From Alistipes sp. (GTDB lineage: Bacteria > Bacteroidota > Bacteroidia > Bacteroidales > Rikenellaceae): a stretch of 64,000 bases of DNA. Under the pieces are notes generated by a model. The model did no database searches. It had not been told where the DNA came from and saw only the letters and a program-made list of their open reading frames with translations. The DNA lies in the NCBI GenBank assembly GCA_017504485.1, contig JAFVRC010000016.1, positions 47,470-111,469 on the forward strand, read 5' to 3'. A program made the translations under genes and the position numbers. The first letter of the stretch is position 1. Every line of letters starts with the position of its first letter. Shown in pieces: positions 57,003 through 64,000 of the stretch.

Positions 57003-59108
57003 ATGAGACGACTCTATAACATAATAATATGTACGCTGACACTCGCGGCTGTTGCCTGCACGGCAGATAGCGGAGTGGATGGCAACGCAGACAACACGGC
57101 GGGCGACAACAAGGGTGCTATGCGCCTCAACATCGCGCTGACCGAAAGTGAGGCCGAGGCCCCATTCGCGCTGCGTATTTTCAGCTGCGGTGCCGATGGC
57201 TCGCGCAGCCTCGTGCGCAAATACACCTCGATTGGCGACATCCCGGAGTATATATGGCTCGTGGCCGGCCCCTACTGCGCCACGGTCGAGAAGGGTGAGG
57301 CCATAGCCGCCTCCTTCGAGGGTGAATACTACTACGGCGAGGCCGATTTCACCATCACGCCGGGCGAGGAGCCGAGCGTTGTGGATATAATCTGCTACGC
57401 CAAGAATATACCCGTGGAGGTAGCCTACGACGAGAGCATCACCACCGAGGGTAAGAGCGGCCGCTTCGAGAACTTCTCGACTATGGTTGTGGCGGCCGAT
57501 AGCTACGACTTCGCTACGGCGGCCGGCGACGCTCCGCAGTTGCAGTATGACGAGAGCACAACGGGCTACTTCATACTGCCCGAGGACGTTTCGGCTCTCT
57601 GCTGGCAGTTTGTCGGCACCTATAAATACGCCGATGGCGAGGTTGTCGAGGTGTGCAAGGAGGGCAAGATTGAGAATGTGGCCGAGCGCACGCACTACAA
57701 GCTCGCGTTCCGCTACTCGCCCGATGCCAACGGCACGTTCTCGATTTCGGCCTCGGTGGATACGTCGGTGGATCATCGCGACGACCACTTCGCCTTCTCG
57801 CCTGACCCTGTCATCAAGGGCGAGGGCTTCGATGCGGCGGCAGTCTGCAACTACTCGTCGGGCGAGCGCAACTACTCGGTGACGGCACTCAGCCCACTCG
57901 CAAAGGTTACGCTTACGCTGAATGGCGAAACTCTCGACGTGACGAATAACACGGTCGAGGGTGTCACCGTCTCGGGCCTAAACACAACGGCTATGCGTAT
58001 CACGCTCACCGCGCCATTCTTCAACGCGCTGCCGAGCGGCTCGCACACCATCGAGCTTTATGTCGAGGACTCGGCCGGCGGTGCCGCAACGGTCGATATG
58101 CCTTACAACTTGCAGGGCGTTACAGCCTACACCAACTACGGCAAGGAGGTATTGACGTGGACCGGAGGCTCGACCTTCGTCTCGGCCACGGTATTTGGCT
58201 CACCTTCGGATGTCGAGTTTATATGTCGTGAGGGAGAGGGCGAGTGGAAGCGTTTTGCGGCCACAGCCAACGGCTCGAACACCTACACGGCGCAGGTCGA
58301 TATAAAACCATCCACCACCTACGAGTATCGCCTCGTAATAGGCGGTACGGAGGTTGGTGCCAGCCGCCACCTCACCACGCGAGCCGGTGCACAGATACCT
58401 AATGGCGATATGGAGGGTTGGAGCAAGTCGGGCGATGCAATTGTTCCCGACCCATCTTCGACAGCACCTTACTGGTGCTCGGGCAACTACGGTACAGCCT
58501 CGTTTGGCGGAAACATCACATACGAGAGTACGGATGTGCGTCCGGGTTCGAAGGGCAAGAAGTCGGCCTACATGGGCTCGAAGTATATCGTAGTCAAGTT
58601 TGCCGCAGGAAATATGTATGTAGGCTCGTGGGGCGGTATGAACGGAATGAATGCTACCGTATATTTTGGTCAGCCATTTACCTTCGATGCCAAGCCAAAG
58701 GCTATCCGCTTTTGGGCAAAGTATAATTGTGGTATAATAGACAGAGTAGATAAGGGTGTGGGTAAAAAGGGTGACCCCGATTTGCTGAAGATATTCTGCT
58801 GCCTGACTACCGCAACGCACAAGGTTGATAGTAGTGACGGCAATGGTACAACATTTAGCCCGAGCGATGCAAATATCAAGAGTGGTGATGCTCGCTACAA
58901 TATTGTGCTCTACTCGGCATATATGGAATCTACCGAGTCGCAGAACGATTGGAAGATGTACGAGATACCATTTACGTTCTATGGCGATGACCCGAATCAG
59001 GTTCCAACACACCTTATCCTGACCTATACATGTTCCGGATATGGCGACTTCTTCGACGGCTCGACCTCCTCGTGGATGTATGTCGATGATATAGAACTCG
59101 TTTACTAA
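57003..59108 (+). CDS. DUF4493 plus PCMD-domain lipoprotein
   Basis: 701 aa. Signal IIICTLTLAAVAC. DUF4493 covers ~35-260, an Ig-like middle ~290-460, and a PCMD (putative carbohydrate metabolism) domain from ~463: IPNGDMEGWSK, YMGSKYIVVKFAAGNMYVG and TCSGYGDFFDGSTSSWMYVDD at the end. The last 170 codons shift to AT-rich codon use, unlike the rest of the gene, suggesting the tail came from elsewhere. Probably surface-exposed carbohydrate-binding or structural protein (inference from domain name and fold). Confidence 0.8.
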   Translation: MRRLYNIIICTLTLAAVACTADSGVDGNADNTAGDNKGAMRLNIALTESEAEAPFALRIFSCGADGSRSLVRKYTSIGDIPEYIWLVAGPYCATVEKGEAIAASFEGEYYYGEADFTITPGEEPSVVDIICYAKNIPVEVAYDESITTEGKSGRFENFSTMVVAADSYDFATAAGDAPQLQYDESTTGYFILPEDVSALCWQFVGTYKYADGEVVEVCKEGKIENVAERTHYKLAFRYSPDANGTFSISASVDTSVDHRDDHFAFSPDPVIKGEGFDAAAVCNYSSGERNYSVTALSPLAKVTLTLNGETLDVTNNTVEGVTVSGLNTTAMRITLTAPFFNALPSGSHTIELYVEDSAGGAATVDMPYNLQGVTAYTNYGKEVLTWTGGSTFVSATVFGSPSDVEFICREGEGEWKRFAATANGSNTYTAQVDIKPSTTYEYRLVIGGTEVGASRHLTTRAGAQIPNGDMEGWSKSGDAIVPDPSSTAPYWCSGNYGTASFGGNITYESTDVRPGSKGKKSAYMGSKYIVVKFAAGNMYVGSWGGMNGMNATVYFGQPFTFDAKPKAIRFWAKYNCGIIDRVDKGVGKKGDPDLLKIFCCLTTATHKVDSSDGNGTTFSPSDANIKSGDARYNIVLYSAYMESTESQNDWKMYEIPFTFYGDDPNQVPTHLILTYTCSGYGDFFDGSTSSWMYVDDIELVY

Positions 59109-59126
59109 TAAGAATAAAAATACTCA

Positions 59127-59924
59127 ATGAAACGACTTTTAACGATTCTTGCACTTCTCGCGCTCTGCACGGCCGCCTCGGCCGGGAGCCGAGAGGTGCA
59201 AGCCGTTTCGACAAGCGACTCGCTCGCAACTGCCTCGGCACCGCGACTCACGCCGGCCGAGATGCGCAAGCAGCGCGGATTGTCGGACCTCAAAACACAC
59301 ATTGTACCCAAGGGGCAGTGGATTGCCGGAGGAACTCTCTCCTTCTCGACTCACTCGAATGACAGCTACAAATTCCTGATTGTCGAGGGTATCAACTCGA
59401 CGGGCTACACGGTTAAGGTGAGCCCTATCGTAGGCTATGCCGTGGCTCCGAATATGGCGGTAGGTTTACGCTTCGGCTACTCGCGCTCGAATCTCGACGT
59501 GAGCGATGCCAAACTCTCGATTACCTCGCTCGACAACGCCACATACTACTCGCTCAAGCACAGCTACAACGTAGCTGCCTTCTGGCGACAGTATATCCCG
59601 CTGGGCAAGCACAACAAGCGTTTCGCCCTCTTTACCGAGGTGCAGCTCGCCACGGGAGGCTCGCAGTCGAAGCTCGCTGCCGGACAGCCCGTGCACGGAG
59701 TCTATGCCCGCAGCTTCGACGTGTCGCTCGGTGTCAATCCGGGCATTGTGGCCTTCATCACCAATAATATGGCCGTGGAGCTCAATATCGGCGTTCTCGG
59801 TTTGAGCTACTCGAGCACCCGACAGGTACAGAACCAGGTGGTGAGCGGCACGACACAATCGAGCGCAATGAACTTCAGTATTAACATCTTCTCCATCGGA
59901 TTGGGTGTAGCTTTTTACTTATAA
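59127..59924 (+). CDS. Small outer-membrane beta-barrel protein A
   Basis: 265 aa with signal peptide (LLTILALLALCTAASA). A low-complexity segment leads into alternating hydrophobic strands: WIAGGTLSFSTHSND, VSPIVGYAVAPNMAVGLRFGYSR, ALFTEVQLATGG, and a C-terminal strand ending in Leu (FSIGLGVAFYL). This is an OmpW/OmpX-like barrel of about 8-10 strands. The next gene encodes a sister barrel; the pair may anchor or export the lipoproteins of the operon (inference). Confidence 0.75.
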   Translation: MKRLLTILALLALCTAASAGSREVQAVSTSDSLATASAPRLTPAEMRKQRGLSDLKTHIVPKGQWIAGGTLSFSTHSNDSYKFLIVEGINSTGYTVKVSPIVGYAVAPNMAVGLRFGYSRSNLDVSDAKLSITSLDNATYYSLKHSYNVAAFWRQYIPLGKHNKRFALFTEVQLATGGSQSKLAAGQPVHGVYARSFDVSLGVNPGIVAFITNNMAVELNIGVLGLSYSSTRQVQNQVVSGTTQSSAMNFSINIFSIGLGVAFYL

Positions 59925-59938
59925 AAACAGTGAGAGAG

Positions 59939-60796
59939 ATGAAGAAGATAGTAATACTACTCATAGCCGCAATGCTCACATCGGCAGCATCGGCACAGAC
60001 GATTCTTATCGGCGGCAAGCAGCACGACTCGACCGTCGTGCGCAAGCACCCTCGCTCGCCATTCGTCATCAAGCGTATCGACCGTGAAATCAACAAGAAT
60101 ACATTCGCCTACAAGAACGAGTGGATGGCCGGAGTATCGGCCTCGTATGGTACCCTTTCGACCGACGACACCGACCTTGGCGTGATTCTTGAGGGGTTGA
60201 AGCTCGGAGGTTCGATTGTGAACGTGAAGCCATACTTCGGCTACTTCTACCGCAACAACCAGCTCGTTGGTGCGCGGTTCGGATACAGCCACATGAAGGC
60301 CCACTTCGACAACGCCGCGCTAAACCTCGGCGACTTTATCAACGGCATAGAGTTCTCGACCAACGAAGCCGTGAAGATAAACTACCTGAACAACAGCTAC
60401 TCGTTTGGCTTCTTCCACCGCTCGTATGTGGCCATCGACTCGCGCGGCCGCTTCGGTGTCTTTGGCGAGATAGAGTTGAGTGGAGCCATCGGCCGCTCGG
60501 AGTTCGGATTCTTCTACAACGACGAGTGGAACATCGGCATATCGGACCTCTACAAGGTGAGGCTCTCCTTCAACCCCGGCTTGGCGGTCTATATCTTCCC
60601 GAATGTATGCGCCACCGTATCGTTTGGCCTCGGCGGCTTGCAGTACAACCACACCAAGCAGTACGACGGTGAGAACAAATTCACGGGTAGCCGAGACTTC
60701 TCGAAGTTGAAGTTCCGCCTCAACATAACCGAGATTAACATCGGCATCAACATCCACTTGTGGAGCAAGAAAAACGAACTAAAATTGAGCAAATAG
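59939..60796 (+). CDS. Small outer-membrane beta-barrel protein B
   Basis: 285 aa from the ATG at 59939 (MKKIVILLIAAMLTSAASAQ, signal peptide; an upstream GTG is unlikely). Same layout as its neighbour: NEWMAGVSASYGTLSTDD, VKPYFGYFYRNNQLVGARFGYSHM, FGVFGEIELSG and LSFNPGLAVYIFPNVCATVSFGLGGL. It differs in the extension and loops. Likely an outer-membrane barrel; function unknown. Confidence 0.75.
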   Translation: MKKIVILLIAAMLTSAASAQTILIGGKQHDSTVVRKHPRSPFVIKRIDREINKNTFAYKNEWMAGVSASYGTLSTDDTDLGVILEGLKLGGSIVNVKPYFGYFYRNNQLVGARFGYSHMKAHFDNAALNLGDFINGIEFSTNEAVKINYLNNSYSFGFFHRSYVAIDSRGRFGVFGEIELSGAIGRSEFGFFYNDEWNIGISDLYKVRLSFNPGLAVYIFPNVCATVSFGLGGLQYNHTKQYDGENKFTGSRDFSKLKFRLNITEINIGINIHLWSKKNELKLSK

Positions 60797-60798
60797 TG

Positions 60799-62580
60799 AT
60801 GATGAAACGACTCAGCATAATACTACTCTCGATGGCAGCCCTCACGGCCTGCATCAAGAATGATATTCCGGCCCCGACTATCGACCTCTACATCGAGACC
60901 TTCGAGGCCGAGGGTACCGTGGGCGAGTGCGCTATCGACCGAAGCACGCGCACGGTAGTCATTCCGCTTGCCGAGGAGACCAACATCCACAAGGTGAAGA
61001 TTACCAAAGTGGTGTACGCCTGCGAGACGATAACCAACGTCGATTACGAGATTGACCCTTCGCAGATTCGTGTATCGAAGGAGCTTACGGGTGCCGAGCT
61101 CGACATGTCGCTGCCCGAGTACATAACCCTCTCCTATTTCCAGAGCTACGACTGGAAAATAGAGGCCAAGCAGGAGATACGCCGCGAATTTGCCGTCGAT
61201 GGACAGATTGGAGCCACGGAGTGGGATGTCGAGCGTCGCACGGCCACGGCCTACCGCCGCAACGACCTGCCGCTCAACAACGTGACCATCACGGCCCTGC
61301 GCTTCGGCCCGCGCCCGATATATGAGTACGACGAGATTTCCGAGATGGACAACAACTTCGACAACCCGACAAACTCGCAGACCATAACCGTCACGGCGCA
61401 CGGCGACCGCGATATATGGACTCTCTATGTCAAGCCGAAGGAGGTGGCCATCGACTTCGAGTACGTCGCCGCCGGCACAAATGTCGTGTGGATTAAGGCG
61501 GGAGCCATCGGCGGCTCCGATATACGCTTTGCCTACCGCAAGAAGGGCGGCGAGTGGATTGATGTGCCGCAGGCGTGGTACGCCTCGGACAACAACCCGT
61601 ACAACCGCTACGAGGAGTCCTTCGTAAAGGCCGTATTGCGCGGTCTGGAGCCTGCAACCGAGTACGAGGTGATAGGCTATGCCGACGGCAAGGAGTCGGA
61701 TATCCGCACCGTGACGACCGGAGAGGCATTCACAATTCCGAACAACGGCTTCGAGGATTGGGTACAGCTGACGGCCAACCCTGAGGAGCTGCTCGAGAGC
61801 AAGCCGGGCAACTGTTGGTATCCATTCTCGTCGGTGCAGCAGATGTATTGGGCAACGGGTAACCCGGGCTCGTCGATAGCCAACAAGAATATCACCAACT
61901 ACTCGCTCGACGTACCTGCCGGCTCGATCGGCGAGCGAAGTGTATATATGCGCTCGGAGTATGTCCTCGGACTGAAGTTTGCCGCCGGAAATATCTATGT
62001 GGGTTACTATGGCAAGACCGAGGGCACGGATGCCTACGTCTATTTCGGACAGCCTCTCGAGCAAAACCTGCGCCCTGTGGCCGTGCGTCTCAAAGTCAAG
62101 TACAACTGCGGCCCTATCAACAAGATTAAGGGCGTGAAGGATCCTGTAGCCGGCCAAATATACAAGATTGGCAACCGCAACATCCCTATCAAGGCAAGTG
62201 CTCCGGACTTGGCCAAGGTGTTCTTCTGCGTGACCGAGTGGAGCGAGCCACACTGCGTATATAGTGCTGACGAGGCTACATTCTTCGACCCTCGCACGGC
62301 CGGCGGAGTGCTGGGCGTAAGCTACTTCGACAGTGATACCAAGACGAGTGACATCGCCACGCGCTGGCTGCATGACGACGAGCAGGGCGACACGACAAAG
62401 TGGCACGAGATGACCATTCCGGTCGATTACAAGAACCTCAATGCCGAGAGCACGATGCTCGTCTTCACGCTCACCTGCTCGGGCTATGGCGACTACTTCA
62501 CCGGCTCGACCGAGAGTTGGATGTATGCCGACGACGTGGAGCTGCTCTTCGACCTCGATGAGAGCAATATGCCGAGGTAA
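60799..62580 (+). CDS. PCMD-domain lipoprotein, last gene of surface operon
   Basis: 593 aa from the ATG at 60799 (or 60802: MKRLSIILLSMAALTAC, lipobox). It starts 2 nt after the preceding stop. The N-terminal half has Ig-like strands with WKIEAKQEI and WTLYVKPKEVAI. The PCMD domain covers ~325-585: PNNGFEDWVQL, YVLGLKFAAGNIYVGYYGKTEG and TCSGYGDYFTGSTESWMYADDVELLF, closely matching the end of the 57003 gene. A terminator follows. Confidence 0.8.
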   Translation: MMKRLSIILLSMAALTACIKNDIPAPTIDLYIETFEAEGTVGECAIDRSTRTVVIPLAEETNIHKVKITKVVYACETITNVDYEIDPSQIRVSKELTGAELDMSLPEYITLSYFQSYDWKIEAKQEIRREFAVDGQIGATEWDVERRTATAYRRNDLPLNNVTITALRFGPRPIYEYDEISEMDNNFDNPTNSQTITVTAHGDRDIWTLYVKPKEVAIDFEYVAAGTNVVWIKAGAIGGSDIRFAYRKKGGEWIDVPQAWYASDNNPYNRYEESFVKAVLRGLEPATEYEVIGYADGKESDIRTVTTGEAFTIPNNGFEDWVQLTANPEELLESKPGNCWYPFSSVQQMYWATGNPGSSIANKNITNYSLDVPAGSIGERSVYMRSEYVLGLKFAAGNIYVGYYGKTEGTDAYVYFGQPLEQNLRPVAVRLKVKYNCGPINKIKGVKDPVAGQIYKIGNRNIPIKASAPDLAKVFFCVTEWSEPHCVYSADEATFFDPRTAGGVLGVSYFDSDTKTSDIATRWLHDDEQGDTTKWHEMTIPVDYKNLNAESTMLVFTLTCSGYGDYFTGSTESWMYADDVELLFDLDESNMPR

Positions 62581-62605
62581 TCGCGGTACAAGGTTAGAAA
62601 GAGAA

Positions 62606-62645
62606 TGGGGTTGTCCAACTTTATCAGTTGAACAACCCCATTTTT
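62606..62645. terminator. Terminator of the surface operon
   Basis: TGGGGTTGT pairs with ACAACCCCA, extended inside by CAACT/AGTTG, then TTTTT. It lies between this operon and the convergent rubrerythrin gene. Confidence 0.85.
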
Positions 62646-62666
62646 AGTGGAAGATGTATCGACTTC

Positions 62667-63203
62667 CTAATAGTTCTCGGCCTTAATCTCGAAGTAGGCC
62701 TGCGGATGAGCGCATACAGGACACATCTCCGGAGCCTGCTTGCCGATAACGATATGGCCGCAGTTCGAGCACTGCCAGATAGTGTCGCCCTCGCGCGAGA
62801 ATACCAAACCACCCTCTACGTTGGCGAGTAGCTTCAGGTAACGCTCCTCGTGCTCCTTCTCGATCTTGGCAACAGCCTCGAAGAGAGCCGCTACCTCAAC
62901 AAAACCCTCCTCGTGAGCCTCCTTGGCGAAGGTGGCGTACATATCGGTCCACTCGTAGTTCTCGCCCTCGGCCGCAGCCTTGAGATTCTGCGCCGTGTCA
63001 CCAATGCCACCGAGCAACTTGAACCAAATCTTGGCGTGCTCCTTCTCGTTATTGGCGGTCTCCTCGAAGAGCTTCGCAATCTGCACATATCCATCCTTCT
63101 TGGCCTTCGAAGCGAAGTAGGTGTACTTGTTACGCGCCTGCGACTCGCCGGCAAATGCTGCCCAGAGGTTCTGCTCTGTCTTGCTTCCTTTCAACTCTTT
63201 CAT
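62667..63203 (-). CDS. rbr: Rubrerythrin
   Basis: 178 aa. A four-helix diiron domain with [38 protein letters not shown] and [12 protein letters not shown] gives the Glu/His ligands. The C-terminal rubredoxin-type Fe site has CSNCGH (~144-149) and CPVCAH (~161-166). It reduces hydrogen peroxide with NADH-derived electrons in anaerobes. Single gene. Confidence 0.95.
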   Translation of the reverse strand: MKELKGSKTEQNLWAAFAGESQARNKYTYFASKAKKDGYVQIAKLFEETANNEKEHAKIWFKLLGGIGDTAQNLKAAAEGENYEWTDMYATFAKEAHEEGFVEVAALFEAVAKIEKEHEERYLKLLANVEGGLVFSREGDTIWQCSNCGHIVIGKQAPEMCPVCAHPQAYFEIKAENY

Positions 63204-63247
63204 AATCTAAAATCTTTTATGGTATTAGTTTGTCCGTTTTTGTTGCA

Positions 63248-63278
63248 CAAAGGTAATAATATTTGCAATAATCGCAAA
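63248..63278 (-). promoter_or_regulatory. Promoter of rubrerythrin
   Basis: TTTG (63278-63275), 19 nt, TACCTTTG (63255-63248) on the minus strand: full consensus. Confidence 0.7.
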
Positions 63279-63464
63279 AAATAGTTCGCAGTCGGTGCGC
63301 GTGTCACAAGAGTATCCGAAAGGGGCGCAAAAATGTCGATTACGGATTTATGCACAATTTTTTTGTGGTCCCTCTCGTTTTTGGAATGAAGATTGTACAA
63401 CACAATCACAGCTGCGGTGAACAACTGCAACCGCAGTGAGGTTTCTTCATTTATTTAAGTTTGG

Positions 63465-63531
63465 GTTAGTAGTGAAACTCGCAATGAGTTTCGGGACAGG
63501 CGACAATCGGGAGATTCTCGCCTGTTTTTTA
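63465..63531 (+). ncRNA. Candidate small RNA of about 65 nt with two hairpins
   Basis: A possible -7 element TAAGTTTG (63457-63464) precedes hairpin GAAACTC-GCAAT-GAGTTTC (63475-63493). Hairpin ACAGGCGA...TCGCCTGT (63497-63526) and a T-run follow. No -33 match was found. The 18-mer CTCGCAATGAGTTTCGGG and the 12-mer GTTAGTAGTGAA both recur at 63761-63778 and 63724-63735. Neighbouring weak frames in 63279-64000 have no recognisable features. Confidence 0.35.
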
Positions 63532-63723
63532 TTTGCGAGTTTCTCTCCTTTCAACCTGTGGCGGTGTGGCAGACTTATCTGCTTTCGGCTGTTGTTTGCT
63601 GTCGCAAATAATTGTCTTTGTCAGATAATCGACTTTGAAAATAAATTTTCAGTCGTTATCTGCCAAACCCAACAATCTATGATTGCAACAGCCTCTCTTG
63701 GTCTGCTCAAACCTACTGCGGTC

Positions 63724-63778
63724 GTTAGTAGTGAATGTATGGATTTTGTCTTTGTTTATTCTCGCAATGAGTTTCGGG
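63724..63778 (+). repeat. Degenerate direct repeat of the small-RNA region
   Basis: It contains the same 12-mer and 18-mer as 63467-63496 but with 25 bp between them. The terminator part is absent. Confidence 0.5.
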
Positions 63779-63826
63779 GTGCTCAAAAAGTTTTTCTTTA
63801 TAGAGAGTAAAGAAACAAAAAATGCG

Positions 63827-63834
63827 TATATTTG
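63827..63834 (+). promoter_or_regulatory. -7 element near the right edge
   Basis: TATATTTG points rightward. A frame opening at ATG 63959 runs off the edge (at least 13 codons), so a transcript may begin here with a leader of about 120 nt. Nothing more can be said. Confidence 0.35.
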
Positions 63835-64000
63835 TAGTGTCAAGTGGCATAAAAAACCACAAGACGGACATATAGAAAGTGTTTTTCGAAGTCCTTACAA
63901 AGAAATCTGACAGTTTCAATTGACTAAGGGATAACGGGCAACACTCATTTCTTGTATATATGCTATTGGTATGCTCTATGCCAATGTATTGCTATATACA

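Noticed and set aside
58200-59012. Long minus-strand frame inside the DUF4493-PCMD gene
   Set aside because: The plus frame has clear PCMD motifs; the minus frame is a codon-bias shadow.
3352-62645. Similar GGGG(T/C)TGT...CAACCCC terminators at 3352, 27261 and 62606
   Set aside because: Similar stems are expected of strong terminators; differences in loops and flanks do not support a mobile repeat.
63436-63910. Frames of 60-124 codons after rubrerythrin
   Set aside because: AT-rich, overlapping on both strands, crossing a terminator-like hairpin, with no recognisable features.

Overview
The window looks like a chromosome segment from a Bacteroidales bacterium, most likely Alistipes or another Rikenellaceae member (inference). 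The grounds are Bacteroidetes-type promoters (TTTG, about 19 nt, TAnnTTTG) and no clear Shine-Dalgarno sequences. A PorX-type T9SS regulator, fimbrillin-like lipoproteins, DUF4493 and PCMD proteins and a calycin-like/TonB pair are present, and Ser TCG codons are frequent at moderately high GC. No rRNA, CRISPR array, intact insertion sequence or recombinase gene was seen.

Layout. 0-4 kb: edge of a DUF6562-like lipoprotein, a PiT phosphate transporter and tRNA-Leu(CAA). 4-10 kb: SulP transporter, DUF2156-GNAT protein, LtaS-like membrane enzyme and nadC. 10-14.6 kb: a large, AT-richer GLUG/SGNH surface lipoprotein preceded by a 43-aa ORF and bracketed by a duplicated copy of the nadC promoter. 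14.8-18.3 kb: calycin-like lipoprotein, TonB receptor and a LuxR-type regulator with a His-rich linker. 18.6-21.6 kb: a 47-aa ORF, a fimbrillin-like lipoprotein and an oppositely oriented, in-frame alternative C-terminal cassette. 21.7-27.3 kb: tsaE, nucleoside kinase, 5'-nucleotidase and rpsA. 27.4-36.3 kb: mixed genes including a serine hydrolase, DUF3575 protein, AraC regulator, rnhB, a TspO-superoxide dismutase fusion, a symporter and a PnuT-like/thiN pair. 36.3-52.8 kb: heparinase II/III protein, TPR protein, gyrA, recQ, ispE, EEP phosphatase, two NAGPA-domain paralogues, ybaK, porX, NUDIX and an S9 peptidase. 53-62.6 kb: a seven-gene surface operon. 62.7-64 kb: rubrerythrin and an AT-rich stretch without a convincing gene.

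The most interesting system is the fimbrillin gene at 18770-20956. A 21-bp perfect inverted repeat (20438-20458 and 21543-21563) lies at the start of its last domain and at the start of a silent, homologous tail cassette on the other strand. Inverting the 1126-bp segment would swap a 172-aa tail for a 177-aa tail in exact frame, which predicts an on/on antigenic switch. Both small-ORF/fimbrillin loci (14.6 kb and 18.6 kb) encode short peptides sharing an SNY..P...E.GFL.S...IE pattern.

Other notable points are the TspO-SOD fusion, the His-rich regulator beside a TonB/calycin uptake pair, two candidate small RNAs (about 29.9 kb and 63.5 kb), several start codons so close to the promoter that the mRNAs may be leaderless, and C-tracts in two intergenic regions.
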